A stretch of DNA of 64,000 nucleotides. Source: Ahrensia sp. (GTDB lineage: Bacteria > Pseudomonadota > Alphaproteobacteria > Rhizobiales > Rhizobiaceae). A program made the translations under genes and the position numbers. The stretch lies in assembly GCA_002706335.1 (NCBI GenBank), contig PAKZ01000035.1:62001-126000 (forward strand). Direction: 5' to 3'. This document shows positions 45,367 to 56,299 of this stretch, in pieces. The notes under the pieces were generated by a model that did not search any database, was not told where the DNA came from, and saw nothing but the letters and a program-made list of their open reading frames with translations. Position 1 is the first letter of the stretch; every line of letters starts with the position of its first letter.

Positions 45367-45864
45367 TCATCCTGCCTGCCCCGTGAGCATCGCCCCAACG
45401 AGAAAGCAGATGGCGGAACCGGCGGAGGCGACCGTTCGGACATGGTTCAGCCGCGTCCAGTTGCGTTCGTACATCGCCCAGTAACCAAGAGCCGCGCTTC
45501 CGGTCAGGTCGAGCACATCGAGCTTCTTGTTCATCGGCACGTTACCCGCCGCTGTCACGCCGAAGACGCCGAGGAGATAAAGCGCCGAGCCTGCGACAAG
45601 CCACGCAGCCGGCGGGCCATCGACGACGACCGTTGCATAGAAAGCAGTCGCAAACGCAACCGGCACCATGCCCATCAGCAGCACCATGAAGACCGAGCGA
45701 TAGACCTTCCGGTTGATCTGCTGCATCGCCTCCATGCCGGCGGCCGGGGCGGCCGCGCCAAGCGAGCGCATCACGAAGTCGGAGAACGTCAGGAAGACGC
45801 CGGCAACGAGGCTCGCCGCAAGCGACGCCAAGGCGAGCACCCAGGGAATGAATTGGTCGAGCAT
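45367..45864 (-). CDS. DUF1772 family membrane protein
   Basis: 165 residues with four hydrophobic segments. AGVFLTFSDFVMRSLGAAAPAAGMEAMQQIN and later GNVPMNKKLDVLDL are typical of the DUF1772 (anthrone-oxygenase-like) family. GGAGG lies before the ATG. It follows the oxidoreductase gene by about 20 bases on the same strand and probably shares its TetR-controlled promoter. Confidence 0.85.
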   Translation of the reverse strand: MLDQFIPWVLALASLAASLVAGVFLTFSDFVMRSLGAAAPAAGMEAMQQINRKVYRSVFMVLLMGMVPVAFATAFYATVVVDGPPAAWLVAGSALYLLGVFGVTAAGNVPMNKKLDVLDLTGSAALGYWAMYERNWTRLNHVRTVASAGSAICFLVGAMLTGQAG

Positions 45865-45883
45865 GTTCTGATCCTCCTGTCGT

Positions 45884-46513
45884 TCAGTTGGAAATGGCGA
45901 CGGCGCGGCGCAGATAAGTCAGGTCGCCCACCTGCCGGGTCAGGAACGCGGCGATGTCCTCGCGGGAAATTGTCAGCTTCAGCCCGTGTTCCTCCGGCCC
46001 GAACCCCTCCTTGAAGGACCCCGTCGCCGGACCGTCCGCGAAGGCGCTCGGACGCACGATCGTCCAGTCGAGGCCGCTCGCCCGAACCAGCTTTTCCTGC
46101 AATTCATGGTCGCGGAAGACCGGCTTCAAAAGCGCGCCGAACATGATCCGTTTCCAGAAGAAATTAAGGTTCGACCAGCTTTCATGCGCGCCCAGCGTGG
46201 ACTGGCAGATCAGCCGGCGCACACCATGCGTCTGCATCGCCTGAATGACATTCATGGTTCCCTGCGAACGGATCAGGCTCTTGCGCGACATGCCCGCGCC
46301 GATCGTGATCACCACGGCCTCGTGACCGCGAACAGCATTCTCGACATCGGCGGCATCGAAGGCGTCGCCAGCCTGAAGCCTCAATTTCGGATCGTCGATA
46401 CCGATCTTTCCCGGCCGGCGTGCGAAAGCGGTGACCTCGTGCCCGTTCTTCAACAAGCGCTCGACGGCCAGACGACCGACATTCCCGGTAGCTCCAAAAA
46501 CAGTGACTTTCAT
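45884..46513 (-). CDS. NAD(P)H-binding NmrA/SDR-like oxidoreductase
   Basis: 209 residues. The Rossmann motif VTVFGATGNVGRLAVERLL starts the protein; there is no YxxxK catalytic pair, so it is an atypical extended SDR (NAD(P)-dependent isomerase or redox sensor). It diverges from the TetR gene, with three TetR-like palindromes between them, and leads the two-gene operon with the DUF1772 membrane protein. Confidence 0.85.
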   Translation of the reverse strand: MKVTVFGATGNVGRLAVERLLKNGHEVTAFARRPGKIGIDDPKLRLQAGDAFDAADVENAVRGHEAVVITIGAGMSRKSLIRSQGTMNVIQAMQTHGVRRLICQSTLGAHESWSNLNFFWKRIMFGALLKPVFRDHELQEKLVRASGLDWTIVRPSAFADGPATGSFKEGFGPEEHGLKLTISREDIAAFLTRQVGDLTYLRRAVAISN

Positions 46514-46540
46514 GACAGTTTCCCTTTCTGTTTTCTCAAC

Positions 46541-46597
46541 TTGACACCGTGTAAAGTTGACACCGTGTCAATTGCAGGTAACTTGACGCCATGTCAA
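46541..46597. promoter_or_regulatory. Three-site palindromic operator, TTGACACCGTGTCAA type
   Basis: Site 2 (46557-46571) is the perfect palindrome TTGACACCGTGTCAA. Site 1 (46541-46555, TTGACACCGTGTAAA) and site 3 (46583-46597, TTGACGCCATGTCAA) differ at one or two bases. Site 3 contains the TetR start codon. The first two start 16 bp apart. They should bind the TetR protein and repress both directions. Confidence 0.8.
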
Positions 46598-47178
46598 GCG
46601 ATACGCGATCACGAATTCTTGAAGCCGCATGGAAACTGCTGGAGGACGGCGCCGGCGGCGAAGTCCGCATGTCGGACATCGCCAAAAAAACCGGTATCAG
46701 CCGGCAGGCGGTCTATCTGCACTTCCCCAGCCGCGCCGACCTGCTGATTGCGGTGACGCGCTACATCGACGAGGCGAATGAAATCGCCGCCCGGCTGGCG
46801 GCGAGCCGCAGCGCTGCGACGGGTGTCGAAAGGCTCGACGCCTATATCGAGGCGTGGGGCAACTACATCCCGGAAATCTACGGCGTCGGAAAAGCGTTGA
46901 TGGCCATGCAGGAAACCGACAGCGAAGCCCGCATGGCATGGGAAGGCCGAATGCTCGCTGTTCGCGAGGGATGCGAGGCTGCGGTCGCGGCGCTCGCCCG
47001 CGACGGCGCACTATCGCCTGACATCGAGGAGGAGAAAGCAACGGACCTGCTCTGGACCCTCCTGTCCGTGCGCAATTGGGAGCAACTCACCCTGGAATGC
47101 GGCTGGTCGCAGGAGGACTATGTCGAGGAGATGAAACGCGCGGCGCGGAAAACGCTTCTGGCAAGCGCGAAAAGCTAG
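46591..47178 (+). CDS. TetR-family transcriptional regulator
   Basis: 195 residues. The N-terminal helix-turn-helix is RMSDIAKKTGISRQAVYLHFPSRADLL at about residues 27-53, with a helical ligand-binding domain after it. The start codon lies within operator site 3, so the promoter must be close upstream and the messenger has a very short leader. It converges on the adenylate cyclase gene with a four-base overlap. It is likely to control the divergent oxidoreductase-DUF1772 pair. Confidence 0.92.
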   Translation: MSSDTRSRILEAAWKLLEDGAGGEVRMSDIAKKTGISRQAVYLHFPSRADLLIAVTRYIDEANEIAARLAASRSAATGVERLDAYIEAWGNYIPEIYGVGKALMAMQETDSEARMAWEGRMLAVREGCEAAVAALARDGALSPDIEEEKATDLLWTLLSVRNWEQLTLECGWSQEDYVEEMKRAARKTLLASAKS

Positions 47179-49088
47179 CTTACCGCCAGCGCGCTGGGCA
47201 CGAAGACCTCTATCGGTTCGGCCACGCCACGCAGCTCCACCTCGCCAAGCGCGGTCAGCGGATGTTTCGTCAGCGATGCAGCGGTCGGCCCGATCAGCAT
47301 CTTCTGGCCCATCTTCTTTGTCTCGCCCTCGAGCCGGGCGGTCATGTTGATGGTCGGCCCGATCGCCGTGTAATCGACGCGTTGCTCGGTTCCCATATTG
47401 CCCACTGAACAGACCCCCGCCTCGATCGCCGCCACGCAGGCTATCTCCGGCAGGCCCTGCGCCGTCAGCTTCGGGTTTTCCGCAGCGACGCCCGCAATGA
47501 TCGCCTGGGCGCATTCGATCGCCCGGTCGGCATGGTCCGGCACCTCCAGCGGTGCGTTCCAGAAAGCCAGAACGGCGTCGCCCATGAACTTGTCGATCGT
47601 GCCGTCGCGCGCGAAAATCTCGCGGCTGGCGATGCCGAGGAAATGGTTGACCACGGTGACGGCCTTCTCGGCCCCCAACTGGCCGGACATCGAGGTAAAG
47701 CCGCGCATGTCGACCAGCATCGCCGTGATCTGCCGGTCTTCCACTTTCAGCGCCGCCGCGGCATCGGTTTCGGCGAGATGCTTCACGACCTCCGGCGACA
47801 GGAACTGCGAGAACTGCTTCTGCAGAACGCCGCGCCGCCGCTCCGCCTCGCGGTAGAGCATATAGCCGCCCGCCGCGCCCATGATCATCAGTCCCGCCGC
47901 CGGCTGCACACCGTCCATCAGCAGATGCCGCATCGAATAGGCCGCCGCGCCGATGACCAACGGGGCGACGATCACCGGTGCCGACAGCAACACCGCCAGC
48001 AGCGGCCGGCGTGAAAAGACGGTCAGGATTACCAAGAGCAGGATCCCGCCGCCGACGAATCCCCCGCGCTCCAGCCAGCGCGCGTGCGGAGCCTCGAACA
48101 GATATTCCCCGTTCAGCATCTGCGAGATCAGGATAGCGTGTATGTCGGCGCCGAGCCGGTGTCCGCCCCGCGCGGTCAGGTGATATTGGTCCACCCCAGC
48201 CACGTCGACCGCGAGCAAAACGACGCGCCCCGTCAGCGCATCCGAGGGGCCGTTCTCCAGCAGATCCTTCGCCGAGACATGCGGCACCGGCACCGTCGTG
48301 TCGATAATGCGGATACGCCCGTCCGCGCCGAGCGGCACGGTCGCACCGCCGGCCCGCACGGCATCCGTCGGCAGCCCCTCGAGCCGCAGCGCGAAACTGG
48401 GCTCCCCCTGCGCCACCCGCAGCAACTCCAGCGCCAGCGTCGGCCACAGACGGACGTCGGTGCCATCGGTCGTCTCGGCCCAGATCAGCGGCACATGCCG
48501 GATCACCCCGTCGCGGCCCGGCAGCGTACGCACGATGCCAAGGCCGGCGGCCGCGTTCGCCAGTTGCGGCAGAGGCGCGATACCGCCCTGCACCGCCGCT
48601 GCCGCGTTCGGATCGAGCCCGATCACCGTCCAGCCGGCCTTGCTTTCGATATCGAGCGGTCCGGCATTCGGATCGAGCGACATGGCGAGCACGCTCGGCG
48701 AATTGAAGAGCGATTCCGCCAGCGCCGCGTCGCTCGCGGTCCCGTCCGTACCGCCTTGCGGCTCGGCGAAGAACAGGTCGAGACCGACCGCCGCCACGCC
48801 GCTCTCGGCAATCGCGTCGACTACCTTGCCCACCTCGCTGCGCGGCCATGGCCAGCGCCCGAAGGTGCGCAGGCTCGCTTCGTCGATCGTGACGACCGCG
48901 ACCTGGCTGAAATCGAGGGGGATCGGCGCCGAGGCCTGATAGAGGTCGTAGGTCTTTTCGCGCAGCGCCGAGAACTGCGTGTCGAGGAAGATATGGAGAC
49001 CGACGAGGACGACAGCGAGGCCGGCAAAGACAGCGGCGAGCAATCGGCCTCGAATGGATTTGCGGGCAGGCTTGTCCTTGCCGGTCAT
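47175..49088 (-). CDS. Class III adenylate cyclase with CHASE2 sensor
   Basis: 637 residues. A membrane helix near 13-35 is followed by a periplasmic CHASE2 domain (about 40-330, VVTIDEASLRTFGRWPWPR), three membrane helices (about 335-410) and a cyclase domain. The metal Asp pair lies in VDMRGFT and FMGDAVLAFWN, the adenine-selecting Lys in DKFMGD, and transition-state Asn/Arg in GPTINMTARLEG. All are present, so it should make cAMP. CHASE2 senses an unknown extracellular signal. The following two genes (FecR protein and barrel) usually accompany such cyclases. Confidence 0.9.
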   Translation of the reverse strand: MTGKDKPARKSIRGRLLAAVFAGLAVVLVGLHIFLDTQFSALREKTYDLYQASAPIPLDFSQVAVVTIDEASLRTFGRWPWPRSEVGKVVDAIAESGVAAVGLDLFFAEPQGGTDGTASDAALAESLFNSPSVLAMSLDPNAGPLDIESKAGWTVIGLDPNAAAAVQGGIAPLPQLANAAAGLGIVRTLPGRDGVIRHVPLIWAETTDGTDVRLWPTLALELLRVAQGEPSFALRLEGLPTDAVRAGGATVPLGADGRIRIIDTTVPVPHVSAKDLLENGPSDALTGRVVLLAVDVAGVDQYHLTARGGHRLGADIHAILISQMLNGEYLFEAPHARWLERGGFVGGGILLLVILTVFSRRPLLAVLLSAPVIVAPLVIGAAAYSMRHLLMDGVQPAAGLMIMGAAGGYMLYREAERRRGVLQKQFSQFLSPEVVKHLAETDAAAALKVEDRQITAMLVDMRGFTSMSGQLGAEKAVTVVNHFLGIASREIFARDGTIDKFMGDAVLAFWNAPLEVPDHADRAIECAQAIIAGVAAENPKLTAQGLPEIACVAAIEAGVCSVGNMGTEQRVDYTAIGPTINMTARLEGETKKMGQKMLIGPTAASLTKHPLTALGEVELRGVAEPIEVFVPSALAVS

Positions 49089-49199
49089 CGGGTGCCCGGC
49101 AAAGTTTGTTGATCAGCCAGATGTCGCCTTCTGCATTCTCTTGTTCCCGGTTCGGAGAACCGTGCTTTACCAACGCTATTCCCGAATCCGCTGCCCCAG

Positions 49200-50030
49200 C
49201 TATCCGTCAGTGAGGTAATAATCGTCATATGGATAAGGCCCCCGGCAGATAATGTCCGGCCCCTCGCCTTGGAAGCACTCCAGTCCGCCACCGCCGGGTC
49301 CGCCTCCGATGGGGTCGTTGCCCTGGGTATTCGTTCCTGGCCGCGGAAGGCCGCCATTATCCGACCTGCAGGCCGAAGAAGCATTGGCGCTCGCACAATG
49401 TGCCTGATCGTAATTGCCGCTGCCTGGTGTGCCGCCACCCTCCCCGGCCGGCGGTACCATGTCCCCGCCCGCCTGGGTGTTCTTGGTGATTGTCAGGTTA
49501 TTGCCGTCGCTGACGCACGACATGCCTGGATTGGTAACGGTGCGCGTTTTGTCGCCGACCTGGCATTTCATGATCCCGCCGCGCAGCGTGGTGATGGTGC
49601 CGTCCTCATCCACGCTTACATCGACAATCCCGCCGCGCACCACAAGGACAATATGCGGCGTGCGCACCTCGGACCGCCCCCGCTTGGAGATCTGCCCGCC
49701 ATAAATACGGGAAAGCCCGTTTGTCTGCCGCAGCCGCACGGTCCCGCTGCGCCGCGAGGGGTCGTAGACGAATTCGTCGATGGTCAACGCAGCGTTCGGC
49801 CCCATTCGGGCCGTCGACTCATCTTCGAACACGATAACGCCCGAGCCAGTCGCATTGGCGACCAGTTGATCGCCCAGCGCTATTCCGGCGCCTTCGGTGA
49901 CACGCACGCCGCCGCGCGTGACCATGGTCTCTTCCATGGTCATCTTGCCCACATCCTGGGCCGCAGCCCCGTCGAGCGCGGCAGCAAGGACAACACTGGC
50001 AAGAAAAAGTCGTTTGATTGTTCCGCGCAT
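49200..50030 (-). CDS. FecR-domain periplasmic protein
   Basis: 276 residues. The signal peptide is MRGTIKRLFLASVVLAAALDGAAA. A FecR-like beta domain (about 30-160) includes GDQLVANATGSGVIVFEDES and VRTPHIVLVVRGG. The C-terminal 100 residues are Gly/Pro/Asn-rich and disordered, with two cysteine pairs, ending CRGPYPYDDYYLTDG. This is a secreted form without the cytoplasmic anti-sigma part. It lies 10 bases after the barrel gene and 110 before the cyclase on the same strand. Confidence 0.85.
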   Translation of the reverse strand: MRGTIKRLFLASVVLAAALDGAAAQDVGKMTMEETMVTRGGVRVTEGAGIALGDQLVANATGSGVIVFEDESTARMGPNAALTIDEFVYDPSRRSGTVRLRQTNGLSRIYGGQISKRGRSEVRTPHIVLVVRGGIVDVSVDEDGTITTLRGGIMKCQVGDKTRTVTNPGMSCVSDGNNLTITKNTQAGGDMVPPAGEGGGTPGSGNYDQAHCASANASSACRSDNGGLPRPGTNTQGNDPIGGGPGGGGLECFQGEGPDIICRGPYPYDDYYLTDG

Positions 50031-50040
50031 CGGTTTGCCC

Positions 50041-51384
50041 TCAGTGAAGTTGGAACGTCAGGCCGCCCTTGACGCCCCAATAGTCGCTGTTTCGGTCGAA
50101 GGACGCCGTGGAGTTCCTGAATTTGGCCTCGCCGTAGTAGACACCGAAATCGAACATGGTGTCTGAGCGAATCTGCACATTATGGTTCCAGAAAACTTCC
50201 CAGGCGGATCGATCGACCAAACTGGCGTTTAGCCAGACGACATCATTGAGAGCTCCATAGTCCAGGATGGAGCCTTCCGTGTAGCGCACGCCGCCCTCGT
50301 GGACCCAGCTGCGACCGTCTTCAAACACCCACAACAGATGTGAGACCGATGTACCGATCTCGTAGCCGTCGGTTTCGAATTTGTCGTCACCTGACGGGAA
50401 CGCATACGGGGCGGGCGTCTCGCCCCACTCATGGTAACCGCTGGCATAGGCGCCGAGCGCCACACCGGGCGCAATGCGATACTCGCCTTGCACGCCGTAG
50501 GTCAGGCGGTGATCGGTGTAGAAGTCCTGCGAACTGCCTTGCCAACCGTAATCGACAAAGGCCCACAACTGGCTCTCCACGGTCGGCCGTATCGAGGCCT
50601 GCGCCTTCACGCCATATGTATTGACCTGCCGAACGCTGTCCTGCCTGTCGAAATCAGCATAGCCGGTCAGGTCGACACGAAGAGTGTCGATCAGGTCCGG
50701 CAGGCCCTTCGAATAGGTAATGTAGGCTCGACCTTTGTACTGATCGTAGGTGTCATAGATACTGTCGAAGTCCAGATCTCCGATATTGCGGATATACCGA
50801 AAAACGCCACCCACGCGGATTTCGTCGCTCGAAGCCGTCTCGAGGTCCCGAATTACGACGCCGTTGATCATCCCGAACGGCGCAGTGATCGAGCCATCGG
50901 ACTCGGTCGGGAACCCATCGGGAATAGTCTGCGACACCTTCTTGTAATCGATGCCGCCACTGACCGTCAGGATATAGTCCCATCCCGACTGAGCCCTTTC
51001 GATCTTCGCCTTCAACTCCTCGATTTCCTTCTGGAAGGCTTCCCAGCCCGCCGTCAGCAACGCCTGCTCTATATGGGCGGCGGCGAGATCGTAGGAGGAG
51101 ATCTGGTAGTAGACGCGCGCCAGCGCAATGCGCGCCCCGATATCCGCGGGATTGCGCAGGATGATTTCTTCCAGCGTCGAAAGCGCCTGGTCGTACTGGC
51201 CCTGACGGACTGCCTCTACGACAAAACTGTCCAGCGCGGTGCGGCTGCCGATATCGGTCACGCGCAGGTCGAAAGCGTTATTGTAGGAAAATTCGTCGGC
51301 GCTTGCCGGTACCGCGCAGAGAGAAGTCGCCAAAAAGGCCAACACGGGCCAGTTTCCAAGCGTTTTATCGCTACCGTTTGCCAT
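50041..51384 (-). CDS. TPR plus outer-membrane beta-barrel protein
   Basis: About 447 residues. The signal peptide is MANGSDKTLGNWPVLAFLAT and CAVPASA. TPR-like helices follow (QGQYDQALSTLEEIILRNP, then IALARVYYQISSYDLAAAHI, about 55-110), then a long region of alternating strands ending GVKGGLTFQLH, whose terminal aromatic/His pattern fits an outer-membrane barrel. It resembles Slam/DUF560-type architectures. The ATG is used; a GTG nine codons upstream is the other option. It starts the barrel-FecR-CHASE2 group. Confidence 0.78.
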   Translation of the reverse strand: MANGSDKTLGNWPVLAFLATSLCAVPASADEFSYNNAFDLRVTDIGSRTALDSFVVEAVRQGQYDQALSTLEEIILRNPADIGARIALARVYYQISSYDLAAAHIEQALLTAGWEAFQKEIEELKAKIERAQSGWDYILTVSGGIDYKKVSQTIPDGFPTESDGSITAPFGMINGVVIRDLETASSDEIRVGGVFRYIRNIGDLDFDSIYDTYDQYKGRAYITYSKGLPDLIDTLRVDLTGYADFDRQDSVRQVNTYGVKAQASIRPTVESQLWAFVDYGWQGSSQDFYTDHRLTYGVQGEYRIAPGVALGAYASGYHEWGETPAPYAFPSGDDKFETDGYEIGTSVSHLLWVFEDGRSWVHEGGVRYTEGSILDYGALNDVVWLNASLVDRSAWEVFWNHNVQIRSDTMFDFGVYYGEAKFRNSTASFDRNSDYWGVKGGLTFQLH

Positions 51385-51505
51385 TTCGCGACGAGACCCC
51401 TCATCTGTCACCGAATCCGGCTTTTAATAAACGGTTAAATTACCAAAACTCCAGTGCAAATCGGCAACAATCGCTGGCTAACCCTCGAAAAATGACTGGT
51501 AATTG

Positions 51506-51532
51506 TTCCCGGTGCCGTAAAGGCACCGGGAA
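51506..51532 (-). terminator. Terminator-like hairpin after aspartate aminotransferase
   Basis: TTCCCGGTGCC and GGCACCGGGAA form a perfect 11-bp stem with a five-base loop, 10 bases after the aminotransferase stop. The following CAATT is a weak U tract, so termination may be incomplete. Confidence 0.6.
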
Positions 51533-51542
51533 ACTGCTCAAA

Positions 51543-53766
<2,224 letters not shown>

Positions 53767-53834
53767 CAAGCGTTTCCAGGCGAAATGGAAGCCGTTTCGC
53801 TGTCCGGCAACGCGTCAAACGACAAGGCAGATCC

Positions 53835-54458
53835 ATGCTGACCCTCTATTCGATGCCAAGTTCCGGCAATTCCTACAAAGTGCGCCTGTTGCTGGCTTTT
53901 CTGGGTCTGCCCTACGCCCATATCGGTGGAGAGTATGGAAGCGGCCTCACCGACAGCGCCGAGTTCCGGGCCTTGAACCCGGCCGGCAAACTGCCGCTTC
54001 TCAAGCTGGAAGACGGCCGCCTGATCGCGGAATCCAACGCCATCCTGCTCTACCTGGCGCGCGGCACACGCTTCCTTCCCGACGACGCCTTTGAACAGGC
54101 GCTGTGCCACCAGTGGATGTTTTTCGAGCAGAACAGCCACGAGACCACCATCGCCGTGCGCGCCGCGATCCTTTCCTACCCTCAGCGCGCCCATTTGCGC
54201 ACGCCGGACAAGCTCGACCCGCTGCTCGAAGGCGGTCATCGGGCGCTCTCCATCATGGAGGCGCAGTTGCAGAAAACCCCTTGGCTGACCGGCGACAAAC
54301 CGACCGTCGCCGACATATCGCTCTACGGCTACACGCATAGCGCCCACACGGGCGGCTTCGACATGCCGCGCTTTCCCGCCATCAACGCCTGGCTGGACCG
54401 CGTCGCCACCGAACCGGGCTACGTGCCACTTTCCTTCCTTCCGGATGAAGCATCGTAA
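53835..54458 (+). CDS. Glutathione S-transferase family protein
   Basis: 207 residues. MLTLYSMPSSGNSYKVRLLLAFLGL is the thioredoxin-fold glutathione site with the catalytic Ser/Thr region, and LIAESNAILLYLA binds the gamma-glutamyl group. The helical C-terminal domain is complete (TGDKPTVADISLYGYT). It is a beta/theta-like class and probably acts in detoxification. It stands alone on the plus strand. Confidence 0.9.
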   Translation: MLTLYSMPSSGNSYKVRLLLAFLGLPYAHIGGEYGSGLTDSAEFRALNPAGKLPLLKLEDGRLIAESNAILLYLARGTRFLPDDAFEQALCHQWMFFEQNSHETTIAVRAAILSYPQRAHLRTPDKLDPLLEGGHRALSIMEAQLQKTPWLTGDKPTVADISLYGYTHSAHTGGFDMPRFPAINAWLDRVATEPGYVPLSFLPDEAS

Positions 54459-54620
54459 ACACTTTCTTAATTAAGTTCTTCAAATCGCCACATTATTTCC
54501 TGCTAACCGCCGTTTTGTCTCCCCGAACCGGCCTGAATTGCACGTGACTGTGTGACCAGTCACAGCAACCGGCCGTCGGACCGGATTGATGCGACACAGA
54601 CGCAGCGGAGACGAATCGTC

Positions 54621-55118
54621 ATGTTCACGGCCATAGGAAGAACCCGGCGCACCGCCGGCAGCGCCAAATCCACCACCCTGCTTATTGCGGTGCTGGTGCT
54701 GGCCAATCTCGCCGCCATCATGGGACTTGGGACCACGGCCCGCGCCGGCGGGTTTCCCGATGCGCTGCATTACGCGCCGATGACCTGGGAGAAGATGACC
54801 TGGGAAAAGGAAGCGCCTTTGCGCTCGGTGGATACGCAGGCCGATGAAAACAGCGCGGCGTCGGTCGTGGTCGATCCGGTCGCCCGGGCCGATATCGGCC
54901 CGATCGCACCGAAGATCAATCGCAACTTCGTCGAGGTCTCCAGCGAGGAAACCGCCCCCACGGCGAAGGCGATCGGTCGGGCCGGCGACCAGCACCGCGC
55001 CTTGCTTATCGCCTTGATGACGGCAGCGCTCGCCACCATGGCCGGCGTCAGCGTGCTGATGTTCCGGACCCTTGCCCGGGAAATCGCCGAGACCGAGCGC
55101 AAACGCCTGCGCTTCTGA
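54621..55118 (+). CDS. Hypothetical membrane-anchored protein with a 15-bp duplication
   Basis: About 165 residues. An N-terminal membrane helix (STTLLIAVLVLANLAAIMGLG) and a second near the C-terminus (LLIALMTAALATMAGVSVLMF) flank a polar middle part. MTWEKMTWEK near residue 55 is a tandem repeat of a 15-bp unit (54780-54809). No family is recognised. GGAG precedes the ATG; a GTG 23 codons upstream is less likely. It ends about 45 bases before the sugar dehydrogenase gene. Confidence 0.65.
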   Translation: MFTAIGRTRRTAGSAKSTTLLIAVLVLANLAAIMGLGTTARAGGFPDALHYAPMTWEKMTWEKEAPLRSVDTQADENSAASVVVDPVARADIGPIAPKINRNFVEVSSEETAPTAKAIGRAGDQHRALLIALMTAALATMAGVSVLMFRTLAREIAETERKRLRF

Positions 55119-55164
55119 ACGGGCCGGCCTTGGCAGGCTTCAAAATCACCATAGATAGGCAGGG

Positions 55165-56298
55165 ATGATGATAAAACCTGCCTTTCTCTCTGCTCTCGCC
55201 TTGGCCATTGCGCTCCCCGCTGCGGCCGACACCGTCACCGAAACGACCGAACACGCCGACATCGCGGCGAATGTCGTTGCAGACGGCCTCTCGCATCCCT
55301 GGGGCATGGATATCCTGCCCGACGGCGCGCTGATTGTGACCGAACGCGAAGGCGCCCTGCGCATCGTTCGCGACGGCGCGGTGTCCGATCCTGTAGCCGG
55401 CCTTCCCGATATCGCCGTGGTCGGTCAGGGCGGCCTGCTCGATGTCGCTCTCGCGCCAGATTTCGCCGACACAGGTGAAATATACCTGACCTTCTCCGAT
55501 CCCGGCGAAGGCGGTCAGGGCACGGCGCTCGCGCGCGCCGTCCTCGAAGGCTGGCAGGACGGGGTCGCGGAACTCGCTGATCTGGAGCCTTTGTTTTCGA
55601 TGGAGAAGAAAACCGGCGCCGGCCACCATTTCGGCTCCCGGATCGTGTTCGCTGGTGACGGCACCGTCTTCGTGACCACCGGCGACCGCGGCGATTCCGA
55701 TCGCGCCCAGGATTTTTCCGATACGGCCGGCGCGGTGTTGCGCCTCAATCGCGACGGCTCGATTCCGGCCGACAACCCTTTCGTGCAAGACGAGGACGCC
55801 GCTCCTGAATTATGGTCCAAGGGACACAGAAACCTGCAGGGCGCGGCGCTCGATCCGCAAACCGGCGCGCTGTGGACAGTCGAGCATGGCGCGCGCGGCG
55901 GCGACGAGATCAACCGTCCCGAAGCCGGCAACAACTATGGCTGGCCCGTCATCTCCTATGGCCGCCATTATTCCGGCATGAAGATCGGCGTGGGCGCAGA
56001 AGCCCCCGGCTACGAGCAACCGAAATTCTACTGGGATCCGTCCATCGCACCGTCCGGTCTCGCCGTCTACTCGGGCGCGATGTTCCCCGAATGGCAAGGC
56101 GACCTGCTGGTCGGCGCGCTGAAATTCCAGCTGCTGGTCCGGCTGGACCGCAACGATGAAGGCGAAATCGTCGGCGAGGAACGCATGCTGGAACGAGAAT
56201 TTGGCCGCATCCGTGACGTCACCGTCGCGCCGGACGGTTCGATCTTTCTCCTGACGGACGAGGACTCGGGCGCGATCGTCCACATCACCCGCGGCTGA
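55165..56298 (+). CDS. PQQ-dependent soluble aldose sugar dehydrogenase family protein
   Basis: 377 residues. The signal peptide is MMIKPAFLSALALAIALPAAAD. A six-bladed propeller has GLSHPWGMDILPDG, GHHFGSRIVFAGDGTVFVT, LWSKGHRNLQGAALDP and VEHGARGGDEINRPEAGNN, the order of the YliI/Asd family; the His and Arg of the PQQ site are in GHRN. It oxidises sugars in the periplasm and needs PQQ, whose synthesis genes are not in this window. The DUF1499 gene follows closely. Confidence 0.88.
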   Translation: MMIKPAFLSALALAIALPAAADTVTETTEHADIAANVVADGLSHPWGMDILPDGALIVTEREGALRIVRDGAVSDPVAGLPDIAVVGQGGLLDVALAPDFADTGEIYLTFSDPGEGGQGTALARAVLEGWQDGVAELADLEPLFSMEKKTGAGHHFGSRIVFAGDGTVFVTTGDRGDSDRAQDFSDTAGAVLRLNRDGSIPADNPFVQDEDAAPELWSKGHRNLQGAALDPQTGALWTVEHGARGGDEINRPEAGNNYGWPVISYGRHYSGMKIGVGAEAPGYEQPKFYWDPSIAPSGLAVYSGAMFPEWQGDLLVGALKFQLLVRLDRNDEGEIVGEERMLEREFGRIRDVTVAPDGSIFLLTDEDSGAIVHITRG

Positions 56299-56299
56299 G

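Noticed and set aside
47011-49173. 720-codon frame overlapping the CHASE2 cyclase on the same strand
   Set aside because: It is a very Arg/Gly-rich translation in the wrong frame of a GC-rich gene; the cyclase frame has all domain motifs.
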